The notes beneath the pieces were generated by a model. That model was not told the origin of the DNA. It saw nothing but the letters and a program-made list of their open reading frames with translations, and made no database searches. 64,000 nucleotides of DNA from Tipula vernalis. Its lineage: Eukaryota > Arthropoda > Insecta > Diptera > Tipulidae. The position numbers and the translations under genes were made by a program. The stretch is taken from positions 336,757,106 through 336,821,105 of the forward strand of contig OY282558.1 in assembly GCA_958295665.1 (NCBI GenBank). The letters run 5' to 3'. Shown here one piece after another: positions 45,977 through 57,673 of this stretch. How positions within the stretch are numbered: position 1 is the first letter of the stretch; each line of letters starts with the position of its first letter.

Positions 45977-46664
45977 TGATTAAGAAACGAATGTATATGA
46001 TCAGACTGTTTATAGCCTGACTCAAAGAATCCCCAAAGCACGATTTTGAAATTAAAAAAAAAGTTTTTTATTTTATTTTATATAATTTTAATATTAATTT
46101 CTACCGAATTCTTGCTCTGATAAACTTAGACTAACTCAAATATTCTTTGCCAAATTTGACCGACACAAAATTCCCCTCACTAAATCGTACGTAATAATAA
46201 TATTTTTGATGGCAGCAAATGATTGGCTGATGCCCAAATTAATTGCTTAGCTGCCGATATTTTAAATTATCCATAAGAAGCAATTATTATGGTACGAAAG
46301 CGTGAATATCAGATATTAAAACCAATCTCAAATTATCAACCGGCTTTTTCGATTATATTTATTATTAGTACAATTGGAATATTTTTACGTTGGTATTGAT
46401 TCTACGTTTGATCACAACAAATTTATGTCAAATTTGTGGAAAAGTTGTGTTTGCCAAAAGGTAAGTTTCTATACATTTTTACCAATTTATATCTAAATTA
46501 TTAATATGTCGCTTAATTTCTAGGAGTAAAATTTTAATTATTATGAGCGGATTAAATCAAAAAGATAAGTATAAAATCAATAATTTTCGTAAAACTAGTA
46601 AGATAATTAACAACTAATACATTTTGTTTCTTTTCCGATTTTGTTTGCAGCTGACTATTTAACA
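45977..46664 (-). repeat. BEL-3 3' LTR, 688 bp
   Basis: TGATTAAG...TTTAACA on the plus strand. It matches 52344-53031 except at three positions (in GATTTTGAAATT and in CACAACAAATTTATG). Confidence 0.95.
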
Positions 46665-46690
46665 TACTCCCCACCTTGAAAGATTATCTT

Positions 46691-48263
46691 TCAATTAATT
46701 GTAAGTTTGGCCAGTTTATGGATTGGACGTCTGAAGATTCCATGTATGGATTTGATGGTGGCTACTCGTACTAAACCATCATCGCCGGGATGAACTTCGC
46801 TGACTCTTGCTACATGCCATTTGGTTGGTGCTAAATTGTCCTCTATCACTACGACCAAATCTTCAGGTTTCAAGTTGGTTTCCACTGATTGCCATTTTCG
46901 ACGTTGTTGGAGGGTATTGAGGTAGTCGCGTGAAAAAGTTTTCCAAAACCTTTGTGTAGTTTGCTGAATAATTTGCCATTTGTTTAAACGGTTTGTGTTG
47001 ATACCTTCTAGGTTTGGTTCTGGAATGGCCAGTAATTGTCTCCCGATTAAAAAATGACCCGGGGTCAAATAATTTAGATCATTAATGACATCTGATTCGC
47101 TGCATAATGGTCGGGAGTTTAAAACTGCTTCCACCTGACATAATAGGGTAGAATACTGCTCATATGTAAGTATGGACGATCCGATACATTTACGTGGATG
47201 CTGCTTTGTGGATTTGATTCCGGCTTCGTAGATGCCACCCATATGACTTGCCGTTGGACACGTGAACCTCCATTGAGTATAATGCGTTAACAGATGATTA
47301 GCTACCTTGTTATGGTGTTGTTGGGATTGGAATTGCTTTACTAATCTTTGAAGTTCTCTATCGGCTCCTATAAAATTGCTACCATTGTCACTGTATATAG
47401 TGATTGGGTAACCTCTTCTGGCGGTGAATTGGCGGAGTGCTGCAATGAAGGCCTCGGTCGTCATGTCTGTGACTAGCTCCAAGTGAACAGCCTTACTTGC
47501 CATGCATATAAATAGTGCTATGTATGCCTTTTGGATTTTCGCATTTCTTATCGTGGACGTCTTAAGCATAAAAGGCCCCGCGTAATCAACTCCGACATTT
47601 TCAAAGGCTCTCTTTGGGTTTAAAACCCTCGCAGACGGCAAATTGCCCATTAATTGTTTGGATGCCTTTGCTTTTAATTTAAAACACGTCACACACTTGT
47701 GAATGAACTGCTTAACGAGATTTCGACACCCTAAAATCCAATACCGATTGCGGAGGTGAAACAGCATAATAGAAATCCCTCCATGCATAGTGTATCGATG
47801 CACATCAGAAATTATTAATGCTGTGATATGATGATTTCCGGGCAAAATAATTGGATGCTTTCGATCGTATGGTAAATTGGCATTCTGTAGTCTCCCTCCT
47901 ACTCTTAGAATTTGCCTTTCGTCCAGATATGGATGCATCGACGCGAGTCTACTACGGGATGAAACTTCTTGACCTGCCATTAATCGGTTTATCTCTTCGC
48001 GGAATGAATAATTTTGTGCTTGCCGGTATAACTCAGTAGCAGCTGCCTCCAACTCGGTAATAGTAATCAGCAACTGTTTTGCTCGACATTTGTTTTTGGG
48101 CTTTGTTTTGACACCTTCAATAAATCTGAAAATATGAACGAACACTCTTAACAATTTGTGCCAAGATGAATATTTTAGGATGATAGTCGCAATATAATCT
48201 TCTTGATGGGTGACTTGTGCAGCGAATAGTTGTAATTGTGCCTATTTTTCTTCAGTAGCAGCT
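46691..48263 (-). CDS. BEL-3 pol, integrase part
   Basis: The frame 48154-46691 extends upstream to the shift near 48280, passing one TAG at 48242-48244. It has the H2C2 finger (HRYTMHGG..., CVTCFKLKAKA), the first catalytic Asp in GVDYAGPF, the second in IYSDNGSNF, and Glu in HMGGIYEAGIKS. The C-terminal BEL domain follows, with EDLVVVIEDNLAPTKWH, VHPGDDGLVRVA and FRRPIHKLAKL. The protein would insert the DNA copy. The integrase itself shows no missing key residue. It is separated from the main frame by one indel in an A/T8 run and one nonsense codon. Confidence 0.9.
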
Positions 48264-51200
48264 TCATCGGCGTGATACGTTTTTTTTGGGCTTCTTCCAT
48301 GTATCCTCACTTGAGTTTAAAAAGTCTGGACCGTTCCACCAAATATCGAGATCTCTCAGTTTGGACGGATGGACACCTCGTGATGTATGATCAGCCGGAT
48401 TCTCTTTGGAATTAACATGTCTCCATTTGCACTGTGGTAACATTGTGTGTATTTCTGATGTTCGGTTGCTTACGAAGGTTTTCCATTTTCTCGGTGAGGT
48501 TGTCAGCCACTGTAAAACGACAGTTGAATCGGTCCATGTGAAAATTTCTGCTTCTGGTATACACATAGATTCGATAACAACTTTTATTAATTTGGTCACT
48601 AACAACGCTCCGCATAATTCGAGTCGTGGCACAGAAAATTGCTTAATGGGAGCAACTTTAGTTTTAGCAGCAATTAATCGCGTCTCGTAGGTTTCGTTAC
48701 TTCCCATTGACCTGAAGTAGACAGCGGCGGCGTAAGCTTTTTCGGAGGCGTCGCTGAATCCGTGAATTTGAGTTTTATTCTTGTGAAGATTAACTAGTCT
48801 TGGTATTTTAATGGTGGTAACATGGTTCAGTGCACTTCTAAAATTCGTCCATTGAGCTGAGATGTGTAGTGGTAACTGATCATCCCAATTAAGTTTTAGC
48901 AACCATAAACTTTGGAATAATATTTTTACAATGATTATAGAAGGTGCCAGTAATCCAAGAGGATCGAATAATCTTGAAGACTCGGATAGTAATTCCCGCT
49001 TAGTTGCTGTGAACTTGTCAGGTAAGTCTACCTTGTAGCAAAAGCAATCCTCAACAGGATCCCATAGTAAACCCAGTACCGTTAAGCATCTTTGCTCATC
49101 GAGGTTTAATGGACTGATCTCTTGGTGATCGGGGTTTATTCCTTGTAAGAACTCACAGGAATTAGATTTCCATTTTTTAAGAGTGAAACCACCATGTTTC
49201 AGCAGATTGGTTAGCTGATCTCGACATTCAATTGCTTGCGACAATTCATCGGCCCCTGACATCACGTCGTCAACGTAGAAATCATTATCTACAATTGCTG
49301 CGGCTTGAGGATATTGTTCTCGGTGATCGTTTGCTAGCTGCTTCAGGGATCGGATGGCTTGAAATGGTGAAGATGCTAAACCATATGTTACAGTTTGTAA
49401 TTTGTAGTGGGTGATTGGTTCAGTTGTCGATTTCCGCCATACTATCCTTTGATAGTCTTGATCTTCGGTTGTCACTAGAATTTGTCGGTACATCTTCTCA
49501 ATGTCCGACGCAAAAGCAATAGTGTGCTTTCGGAATTTAATCACGTTGGAAAACAATGTATTTTGAAGAGTAGCTCCCACCAAAAGATTCTCGTTTAATG
49601 ACACACCTGAACTTGTTTTGGCTGAACCGTCAAACACAACTCGTAGCTTGATTTTACCTTGTGCCTCCTTCACTACGGCAGGATGTGGAAGATAGTACAC
49701 ATTTTGATGACCCTTTGGTATTTCGATTTCTCCCATAGGCTTCATGTGCTCCAGTTGAAGGTATTCATCCATAAATTGACAATATTCCTCTTTGAGCACA
49801 GGATTGTTTTGAAACTTCCGCTCCATGGCCCTCAATCGAGATGTTGCCGCATAGAGCGAACTTCCGAGCGGTTGGTGGTCTGGCTTAAACGGCAGAGTTA
49901 CTACATATTTTCCTTCTTTGGTTCGGGAATGTGTGGTAACGAATTGATTTTCCATTAGTTTCTCTTCTTCTGTGAGTATATGTGCCGTGTGCAATTCCTC
50001 GACTTCCCAGAATTTCCGTAGCACAAAATCGATGTCGGTTGTCGCATGATTAGACATAGTACTTCCATTGAATGCTGGGTTGATTTTGACTTTTCCGCAA
50101 ATAATCCATCCGAATATTGTATTTTGGGCGATCACTCGGTCATCTCGCTTTAATGTTTCCGGCAACAATATTTCGAAAAAATCACCTGCTCCCAATATTA
50201 TGTCGATTTGGGAAGATTTAGTAAACTCAGGATCAGCTAATGGAAGGTTGGTTATATGCTGGTAAACTTCTTCACTCGCTGCGTATTCTGGCGTATGTCC
50301 GGTTAAACTTTTTAATATTAATGCTTGGCATTCTAATGTTTTTTTATTAGGAAGTCTAGATTTGATTTGCAGCTGAACACTGCCTCGGGTAAATCCTGCT
50401 CCAGCTTGTGCAATACCAGTAATGGGTATTCTGGCATGCTTCCTTGGTAGTTGAAGTTTCTGGGCTAAGGTTTCTGTTATTAATGTAACTTGAGAACCTG
50501 AGTCGAGTAAGGCTCGACATGGATAAGAAACTCCAACCGTGTTTTGTACCAAAATGATTGCTGTGGGTAATAATGATGATTGTTTGATATCTAAGCATCT
50601 GGACGGATTGGTTGGCTGAGTGACCAGAGAACTTTGATTTGGTTGGCTTACTTGGAGCGGATTGATTGATTGGCTGGCTATCATGTTGGTTGAAGACTTG
50701 AGTGCAGTATTGATTGGCATAGAATTCGGTGAAATAGTATTTGGATTTGCAGCCGATCGTGGTTGAGTGGCATAGTTGGTTGCTGATTGTATTGAAAATG
50801 ATGGCATTGGAACATTATAGTTTATACAACAAGACGCTATTTGATGATGATCATTTGGTTGCGATTGTGTGAAAGCATTGATATGTAGGAGAGTGTGGTG
50901 CTTCAGCGAACATTTGTGACATCGTTGTGGTGAAAAACATTTACTGGATGAATGTCCCGGGTTCAAACAATTGAAACAAAGCGACTTCTCTGCTACAAAT
51001 TCTCGCCTTGCCTGAATGTCCATGGCTTGGAATACTGAACATTTGAATAGTTTGTGATTATTCCCGCATTTGCCGCATGTGAACTTAACATCCGTCGATA
51101 CTGTATGAGTCCGCAGTCTAGTTGATGATCTTGATGTTTCATGCCTGTCACTAATTAATTTTAACTGTGACATCTCCAAAGAGTCGCAACGTTTTGTGAG

Positions 51201-52103
51201 AAATGACAGGAAAATCTCCTCGGTTGGAAAATCTTTTCCGATGCTATGTTCTGCCCACATTCTCCGCGTTTCTAAGTCAGCTTTTTGAAGCAGTATGAAA
51301 ATAACTAAGGAATCACGGTTTTTAGTTGATGCATCGAGTGCTGTTAATCCCCGAAGGATGTCATCGGACGTGTCGCATAGCTTTCTCAGCTGATCCACAG
51401 AACCTTTGGTAGCTGGAACTAAATCCATTAGCATTTGGAAATATGAATTTGCGATGTGTCCTTTCTTCTCAAACCGGTTGCAAAGTTTTTCCCACGCTTG
51501 GTCGTAAGTAGCATCTGTAATCGGAATATGTTCAATGGATTTCGCAGCGCGGTCACCTAGGCAGCCCTTCAGATACTGAAACTTTGTTGCTTTAGATAGC
51601 CGTGCGTTGTTATGTATTTGTCCAACGAATAAATCCTTGAAGGTGGCCCATTCTTGGTAATCTCCACGAAACACTGGAATATTTGCTCTCGGTAGTTTCA
51701 CTTCTTGGTTGCCCTTTTGAATTAGCGAAAACTCTTGTAGAAATGTTTTTTGATGAGCTACGAACTCTCCCATGGTGTCATTCAATTTTGATTCGTCATG
51801 ATTTTCAGTATTGGTTGCGGCTGGCGGAGCACTTTTGCGCAAAAAAGTTTTAAAAATTGACTTGGCTAAATAATACGGTTCTTCTCCTAGAGCATATTCG
51901 CTTTGTTCACCAAGTTCAAAAACTTTTTCATCGGCTTCGTTGAAATGGACCCAACTGTCTTCAAGGCCTTCTAACTTACTTTGGACAAAGTCGAAGCTAA
52001 ATGTGTTGTCCAGTGCTTTGGCACACGTGGCAATTTTCTCTAAAATCATCAGTTCCCGGTTTTGATTGCTGATAAATACTGCTTTATCGGGTTTAGGCGC
52101 CAT
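48264..52103 (-). CDS. BEL-3 gag-protease-RT-RNase H polyprotein
   Basis: Open for 1279 codons from ATG 52103. Capsid segment: VKLPRANIPVFRGDYQEWA and GCLGDRAAKSIEHIP (residues about 135-185). Cys/His motifs: CGKCGNNHKLFKC, CFNCLNPGHSSSKC and CHKCSLKHHTLLH (about 340-405). Protease: CRALLDSGSQVTLITE (about 530). RT: KLRVVFDGSAKTSSGVSLNE, then TVTYGLASSPFQAIRSL and catalytic DFYVDDVMSGA (about 943). RNase H: HGFSDASEKAYAAAVYF and FSVPRLELCGALL. The frame ends early at KKPKKNVSRR because of a shift in the T8 run at 48280-48287. Full function would need integrase downstream. Confidence 0.95.
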   Translation of the reverse strand: MAPKPDKAVFISNQNRELMILEKIATCAKALDNTFSFDFVQSKLEGLEDSWVHFNEADEKVFELGEQSEYALGEEPYYLAKSIFKTFLRKSAPPAATNTENHDESKLNDTMGEFVAHQKTFLQEFSLIQKGNQEVKLPRANIPVFRGDYQEWATFKDLFVGQIHNNARLSKATKFQYLKGCLGDRAAKSIEHIPITDATYDQAWEKLCNRFEKKGHIANSYFQMLMDLVPATKGSVDQLRKLCDTSDDILRGLTALDASTKNRDSLVIFILLQKADLETRRMWAEHSIGKDFPTEEIFLSFLTKRCDSLEMSQLKLISDRHETSRSSTRLRTHTVSTDVKFTCGKCGNNHKLFKCSVFQAMDIQARREFVAEKSLCFNCLNPGHSSSKCFSPQRCHKCSLKHHTLLHINAFTQSQPNDHHQIASCCINYNVPMPSFSIQSATNYATQPRSAANPNTISPNSMPINTALKSSTNMIASQSINPLQVSQPNQSSLVTQPTNPSRCLDIKQSSLLPTAIILVQNTVGVSYPCRALLDSGSQVTLITETLAQKLQLPRKHARIPITGIAQAGAGFTRGSVQLQIKSRLPNKKTLECQALILKSLTGHTPEYAASEEVYQHITNLPLADPEFTKSSQIDIILGAGDFFEILLPETLKRDDRVIAQNTIFGWIICGKVKINPAFNGSTMSNHATTDIDFVLRKFWEVEELHTAHILTEEEKLMENQFVTTHSRTKEGKYVVTLPFKPDHQPLGSSLYAATSRLRAMERKFQNNPVLKEEYCQFMDEYLQLEHMKPMGEIEIPKGHQNVYYLPHPAVVKEAQGKIKLRVVFDGSAKTSSGVSLNENLLVGATLQNTLFSNVIKFRKHTIAFASDIEKMYRQILVTTEDQDYQRIVWRKSTTEPITHYKLQTVTYGLASSPFQAIRSLKQLANDHREQYPQAAAIVDNDFYVDDVMSGADELSQAIECRDQLTNLLKHGGFTLKKWKSNSCEFLQGINPDHQEISPLNLDEQRCLTVLGLLWDPVEDCFCYKVDLPDKFTATKRELLSESSRLFDPLGLLAPSIIIVKILFQSLWLLKLNWDDQLPLHISAQWTNFRSALNHVTTIKIPRLVNLHKNKTQIHGFSDASEKAYAAAVYFRSMGSNETYETRLIAAKTKVAPIKQFSVPRLELCGALLVTKLIKVVIESMCIPEAEIFTWTDSTVVLQWLTTSPRKWKTFVSNRTSEIHTMLPQCKWRHVNSKENPADHTSRGVHPSKLRDLDIWWNGPDFLNSSEDTWKKPKKNVSRR

Positions 52104-52320
52104 TGGTAAAGTAATTTGTTGACCACGTTTATTTTAATTCACTCTCGTTAATTGACACTAATTTTTTCGACACTCAACTATAATTTAATGGTTTGTCACA
52201 AAATGGTGGTTTATTGTTCATAAATTTGTCTTTGACAAATCGAATCGTATACACTTAAATTAAACACTAATTTAATAAAAATTGCATTCAGCGCTTATTT
52301 TTTTAGTTTTTTGTGCTTAG

Positions 52321-52340
52321 GGATCCGGCTCGAAGGACCA
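52321..52340 (-). promoter_or_regulatory. BEL-3 primer-binding site
   Basis: Minus-strand TGGTCCTTCGAGCCGGATCC lies 3 bp inside the 5' LTR. It has the TGG start and a T-arm-like TTCGAGCC, and resembles the site of roo-like BEL elements. Confidence 0.65.
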
Positions 52341-52343
52341 TCA

Positions 52344-53031
52344 TGATTAAGAAACGAATGTATATGATCAGACTGTTTATAGCCTGACTCAAAGAATCCC
52401 CAAAGCACGATTTTGTAATTAAAAAAAAAGTTTTTTATTTTATTTTATATAATTTTAATATTAATTTCTACCGAATTCTTGCTCTGATAAACTTAGACTA
52501 ACTCAAATATTCTTTGCCAAATTTGACCGACACAAAATTCCCCTCACTAAATCGTACGTAATAATAATATTTTTGATGGCAGCAAATGATTGGCTGATGC
52601 CCAAATTAATTGCTTAGCTGCCGATATTTTAAATTATCCATAAGAAGCAATTATTATGGTACGAAAGCGTGAATATCAGATATTAAAACCAATCTCAAAT
52701 TATCAACCGGCTTTTTCGATTATATTTATTATTAGTACAATTGGAATATTTTTACGTTGGTATTGATTCTACGTTTGATCACAAAAAATGTATGTCAAAT
52801 TTGTGGAAAAGTTGTGTTTGCCAAAAGGTAAGTTTCTATACATTTTTACCAATTTATATCTAAATTATTAATATGTCGCTTAATTTCTAGGAGTAAAATT
52901 TTAATTATTATGAGCGGATTAAATCAAAAAGATAAGTATAAAATCAATAATTTTCGTAAAACTAGTAAGATAATTAACAACTAATACATTTTGTTTCTTT
53001 TCCGATTTTGTTTGCAGCTGACTATTTAACA
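52344..53031 (-). repeat. BEL-3 5' LTR, 688 bp
   Basis: Partner of 45977-46664. It would carry the promoter of the element; no TATA box was assigned. Confidence 0.95.
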
Positions 53032-54665
53032 ATTAGTAAAGGACTATTGAACGGACTGGTGCTGTGGGTGACAATATTATCATCCAGCATCTTTTGGACC
53101 TGGGTATCAATCTCTTTCTTCAGTACTTGTGTAATTCTGTTCTGCCTCGTATTAATTGGGGGTATATTATCGTGAAGATGTACTTGGTGTTTAACACCAG
53201 GAACGCTTGAAAGTTTGTCGCCTTCACAAAGAAAATGTCTTGAGTATTCCTTGATTAATTCAGGGAGTGAGGTGGGTTCTTCAACATTTAGATCTTTATC
53301 TAAAGTTGGAATAATTTTTCCTATTACAAGATCATCTCTAGTCTCGAGATGCTGATCTTTACCTGTTTCAGAGCAAGATTTGATTTGAAGAACGTTATAT
53401 TGATCCAGGGGGATAAGTTTGGATTTGTATTAACCACGCTGATCTGAGCTTTCAGCATGTCAGATTGGACGAGACAATTTCCAACATATACACCTTGCAT
53501 TACTTCCTCCGAGTTGCATAGGTATTGGTTATTTATGGGAGTTGATATTTGTACTACAACTTCTTCTCGAGGAGAAAGTCGTATCTTGGCTGGGTTATTC
53601 AGGAATTTGATTTTATTCCCTAAAATACTCAGTTCTAAAGTACTGTACAGAATATCAACTTTATTATCACTCATGAAATCTCTCCCGAGAATTCCATCTT
53701 AGAGTCTATTAGAAAAGTTGACTCGTCTCTGGATGCTGTTAATTTTAATTTTACTACATTGTGGATTAATTTGTGTTTTGATACCAGGTTGATTTGGTGG
53801 GATTTTAATTCATCTGGGGTACGTGGATTTGAGCAACGGTGACAAATGGTTCCGTTGGTGGCCAAACCTCCTCTGTTCCTTTCGGTTCAGTGGGAGTTCT
53901 AACTGTTTTGTTTGGTGGCAGTTTCGAGGCAGAACTTTGGTACTTGCCATGAATTGATGAGGTGGAACTCATAGGAACTACCGAGACGGGACTCTGGTAG
54001 TTATTTTTAGAGTACGATACAGAACTCGTAGGAACTACCGAGGCGGAACTCTGGCAGTTATTATACTGGTACGAGACGAAACTCTGGCAGTCATTATGAA
54101 GGTACGAAACGGAACTCGTAGGAACTACCGAGGCGGAACTCTGGTAGTTATTATAAAGCTACGAGATGAAACTCGTAGGAACTACCGAGGCGGAACTCTG
54201 GTTGTTATTATAAAGGTATGAGTCTGAGCTCGGCATGGCCGAGACAGAACCTGATTTACTTATATTACTAATATTAATATTTATCTTTTCGGGAGGTGGA
54301 CTCATCTGAACTACAGCCGGTGTTGTTGATGCTCGATGAGTCCCCCTTCGTTTCCCTGGTGATGAATTGAATTTTCGTCGACGTTTTCTATGTAGTTAAT
54401 ATTCATCCTCTGCAAACCGTTCGTTAATTGGTTGATGTGCTGATCTCTCCGGTAACTCTGTCCCCTGTTAAGGCAAGTCGGTTGCCTTGAATAACTGTGG
54501 GTTGTGATGATCTTACTTGAGGTTGATAAGGATTCTGTTTGATTGGACTGTTGTGTGTGTTCCTACGTGACTCGGGATTGTGCTGGACCCTCTTTGGCTG
54601 ATAATTTCGTGTTCCATTATTTTGTTGGTAGTTTTGTTGATTTCTGTTTGGATACTGATTCTTAA
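53032..54665 (-). pseudogene. Gypsy-3 gag end, protease remnant and RT start
   Basis: From 54665 down, a Gln/Asn/Pro-rich gag tail (NQYPNRNQQNYQQNN) runs into a 57-bp coding minisatellite. The protease part has a Cys pair (CHRC), then STFLIDSKM and, after a one-base shift near 53700, GILGRDFM with downstream strands. No DTG/DSG is seen, so the catalytic part appears lost. A further shift near 53410 follows. The region 53330-53037 encodes the RT approach (HLHDNIPPINTRQNRITQVL, KEIDTQVQKMLDDNIV) up to the BEL-3 insertion. Confidence 0.7.
53960..54235 (-). repeat. 57-bp coding minisatellite in Gypsy-3 gag
   Basis: GGAACTACCGAG starts at 53974, 54031, 54121 and 54178: spacings 57, 90 (57 plus a 33-bp partial unit) and 57. 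Each 19-residue unit reads about NNYQSSASVVPTSSVSYL. The array keeps the frame. Confidence 0.9.
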
Positions 54666-55119
54666 TTACCTTAGATTTGCGGTAGTACCTTAGATTTGCG
54701 GCATTACTGGCGGTATCACTTTCAAATAATACGATAAGTCATTTTGTATTTTTTGTTCCCGTTATAAATATGATAACTTGACTTATAGTTTTCTTGGTGT
54801 AACAAATTATATTTTTAATATCGTATTTACACTTATAGTTTTAATAGGCGGGAAATATTTTTGTTAGTGCAACTGTAAGTATAAGTTATCGCTGTTTATG
54901 TGAGAAATAAGTTTATGTTTTATGTACTATAAGTACTACTTACAGTATATTTCAACCGGAAAATATTTTGAAGTAGGCATCGTAAATCTAGTTAACATTT
55001 TCTTGCTTGGATAAAACTTATGTTTTATTTTTTTCACAAGAAACTTTAGATTTAAAAATCTTGAAAGTACCAAATAATTATTTAAAACATACTTATTTAA
55101 AAATACATAATATATCCAA
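54666..55119. other. Short AT-rich stretch with small repeats
   Basis: TACCTTAGATTTGCGG occurs twice (about 54667 and 54685). ACTTATAGTTTT occurs twice (about 54781 and 54831). No gene. It may hold an end of the element that carries the large gene at 57958, split by the LINE. Confidence 0.35.
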
Positions 55120-57673
55120 ATGGCCATGTCTTTAAGTGATTTGGAATTACTTCTAACAGAAAATGAAGTCTGTAAATTATTTTCTGGCACATTTGGAAAA
55201 GTTGAAATTTTGGCATCTGAACTTATTGGACGGTTTGGAAAAATTCTTATTTTGATTGTTTATAACCCGCCTCCGGCTTGTACGGAGGATATTAATAATT
55301 TACAAATAATTTTTTTCTCAATATGTGTTTCAGTATGTAAAAGTTATTTGCTGCGGTGATTTTAATTTTAACATGTTGACTAACAATAAACTTAGTGATT
55401 GGTTGAGTTTGTACAATTTATATTATTTACCTTTTAAACCGACTAGATTAGATAACAGCTTGTTGGATTTGATCATTTTGTATGAGCCTGATAGGCATAA
55501 TATTGTTTCTTTTGGGCAACATGCTGTTCCTGCTATTTCTGATCACGACTTAGTTTTTGCATGCTATAAATTCTGTCGAGTCAGGGATAAAATTTCCTAT
55601 ACCGTAGTTGCTGATGTTAAAGCGATTGAACGTGAGAGTTTTGTAAGTTGTTTCTTTTCGCTGGATTGGTTGAATTTTCGTTTTTATTCGGATGTGAATG
55701 ACATGGTTGAGGAATTCAACTTAAACCTTTTACAGTTGGATAATATCTGTGTGCCTCGTAAGAGAGTTTTAAATAGGTGTCCTACTGCTCCGTGGTTAAA
55801 TGCTTATATTTTGGATTTAATGGAGCGTAGAGATTTGGTTTATAAAAAATATAAAAAATATGGATTGGAGCATGATTTGGCTTCCTTTAAGTACTATAGA
55901 AATAAAACCAACAAATGCATTAATGACGCTAAGCATTCATTTTATTTTGGGAATGTATACAATTCTAAAAGAACGTGGGTCAATTTAAAAAAGCTTGGAG
56001 TTTTAGGTACATCAAATGAGGCAGTCATTATGTTTTCTGCCGAAGAAATTTTGAATGGAATTTGTAAGTTTAGTGATTCTGTTGGTGTTTTACCTTTACC
56101 TAATTCTAATTTTATTAGTTCGGTAAGCTACGCGTTTGTATTTGATTGTGTCGATGAGCTTATGGTGCTGAATGCGATTCGTGCTGTTAAATCGGATCTA
56201 ATGGCATATGATAATATAAACTTTAAAGTACTTAAATTGTTTATTGAATTATTTCTGCCTCATATCACATTTATTATTAACCAATGTTTAACGAAATCGG
56301 TGTTTCCTGATTTGTGGAAGGTTGCTTCTATCATTCCCCTGCCTAAAAAGGATGTGGTTTCTGGTATTGGTGATATTCGTTCGATAAGTATTTTACCGGC
56401 GTTATCAAAGGTACTAGAGAAAATTATTCAACTCCAAATTACCGAACACCTTATCCGGTTTGATTTTCTAAGCAAATTTCAATCAGGATACAAACCTGGT
56501 CATAGCACTACCACTGCACTGGTGCATATAGTTGATGATCTATCAACTATTCTGGACAAAGGCCATTCATTTGGTATTTTAGTCCTTTTAGACTTTTCTA
56601 AAGCTTTTGATTGTGTTAACCATATCCACTTGCTTCAGAAGTTACATTTGTATTATACATTTTCGAATTCTGCTATTATGTTGCTTCATTCTTATTTGAG
56701 CGACCGCAAACATTTCGTAAAGCATGGAGAAGCTCAATCGAGTATTCGAGGAGTATTTTACGGGGTGCCTCAGGGTTCTATTTTGGGGCCTTTGCTTTTC
56801 TCCATTTATATTAATGATCTGCTTGGGCATATTCGGAATTGTCGATTTCATCTTTATGCTGATGATTTGCAATTGTATATTGGTGGCGATTTTTCAGAGT
56901 TGGATGAGATTGTCATGCGACTTAATGCAGATCTTAAAAATGTTTCCTTATGGGCCAAGAATAATTCACTTGCTATTAATCCCACTAAAAGTAAAGCATT
57001 ATTGCTTTCTACAAATAATTCTCATAATATAGCACCTCTGATTTATTTAGACAATGATATTATCTCATTTGTGCCTACAGTTAATAACTTGGGACTAATA
57101 TTGAACCCTAAACTCACTTGGATTGATCATATAAAATCCCTATGCCAGCGTGTTAATTATTGTCTATACTCGCTTAGGTTAATAAAAAAGTTTTGTCCAG
57201 TGAATTTACGCATATATCTTGTTAAAAGTCTGATTATACCAATTTTCACATATTGTGATGTAATATTTAATAACTGTGATAGTACTTCTAGGCGTTTACT
57301 TGAGGTTACGTTTAATAACTGCATTCGATATGTTTATGACCTTAGGAAGTTTGACCATGTCTCTGAATTTAGGGTTTCTATTATTGGATGTGACTTGTTT
57401 GAATTTTATCGTTATAGAGCTGCGGCTTTTATTTTCCGTATTATTAAAACGGGTAAACCATTGTATTTACATGAGAAGTTAGATTTTTCTACATCGTTGC
57501 GAACAAGAAATGTCAACTTGCCTATCAATAGGACAAAGGTTTACAATAACTCCTGTTTGGTGAACATGATTGTCATTTGGAACAGCCTACCACTGGAACT
57601 AAAGAATATTGGTTCTTTGAATATTTTTAAAGGATTAATGTTAAAATTGGTACAAGGTAATCTAAATTTTTGA
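55120..57673 (+). pseudogene. LINE endonuclease (partial) and reverse transcriptase
   Basis: The endonuclease starts in frame 55120-55359 (KILILIVYNPPP). A frame change near 55325 leads to the 782-codon frame 55325-57673. That frame has ICCGDFNFNML, PTRLDNSLLDLII and SDHDLVFACY. RT motifs are complete: SISILPALSKVLEK, FQSGYKPGHSTTTALVH, LLDFSKAFDCVNHIHLL, GVPQGSILGPLLFSIYINDL and catalytic LYADDLQLY. A C-terminal region with CNDC-like cysteines follows. Style is of CR1/Jockey-group LINEs and differs clearly from the Jockey-type copy at 20.4-25.1 kb. Apart from truncation and one shift it is well kept. Confidence 0.85.

Larger units (their letters stand above)
45977..53031 (-). mobile_element. 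BEL/Pao element (BEL-3), young, complete structure (7055 bp)
   Basis: Two LTRs of 688 bp each (45977-46664, 52344-53031) differ at only three positions by eye. The interior has a primer site, a gag-pol gene covering gag, protease, RT, RNase H and integrase, and a polypurine run (minus GGTGGGGAGTA) before the 3' LTR. ACTAG and ATTAG flank it, a 5-bp duplication with one change. A single frameshift and a TAG near the RT-integrase linker are the only coding lesions found. It interrupts Gypsy-3 RT. Confidence 0.95.
44642..54665 (-). mobile_element. Ty3/Gypsy element (Gypsy-3), split by BEL-3
   Basis: Two parts on the minus strand, 54665-53032 (gag end, protease, start of RT) and 45976-44642 (RT and RNase H), are separated by BEL-3. 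Reading across the insert gives SPL-LVVPKKPDKHGKIKWR, a continuous RT. Neither LTR is seen: the 5' end is missing near 54665 and the 3' end is lost beyond the assembly gap. Confidence 0.85.

Noticed and set aside
49659..49958. Plus-strand 99-codon frame in BEL-3
   Set aside because: Antisense shadow of the RT gene.
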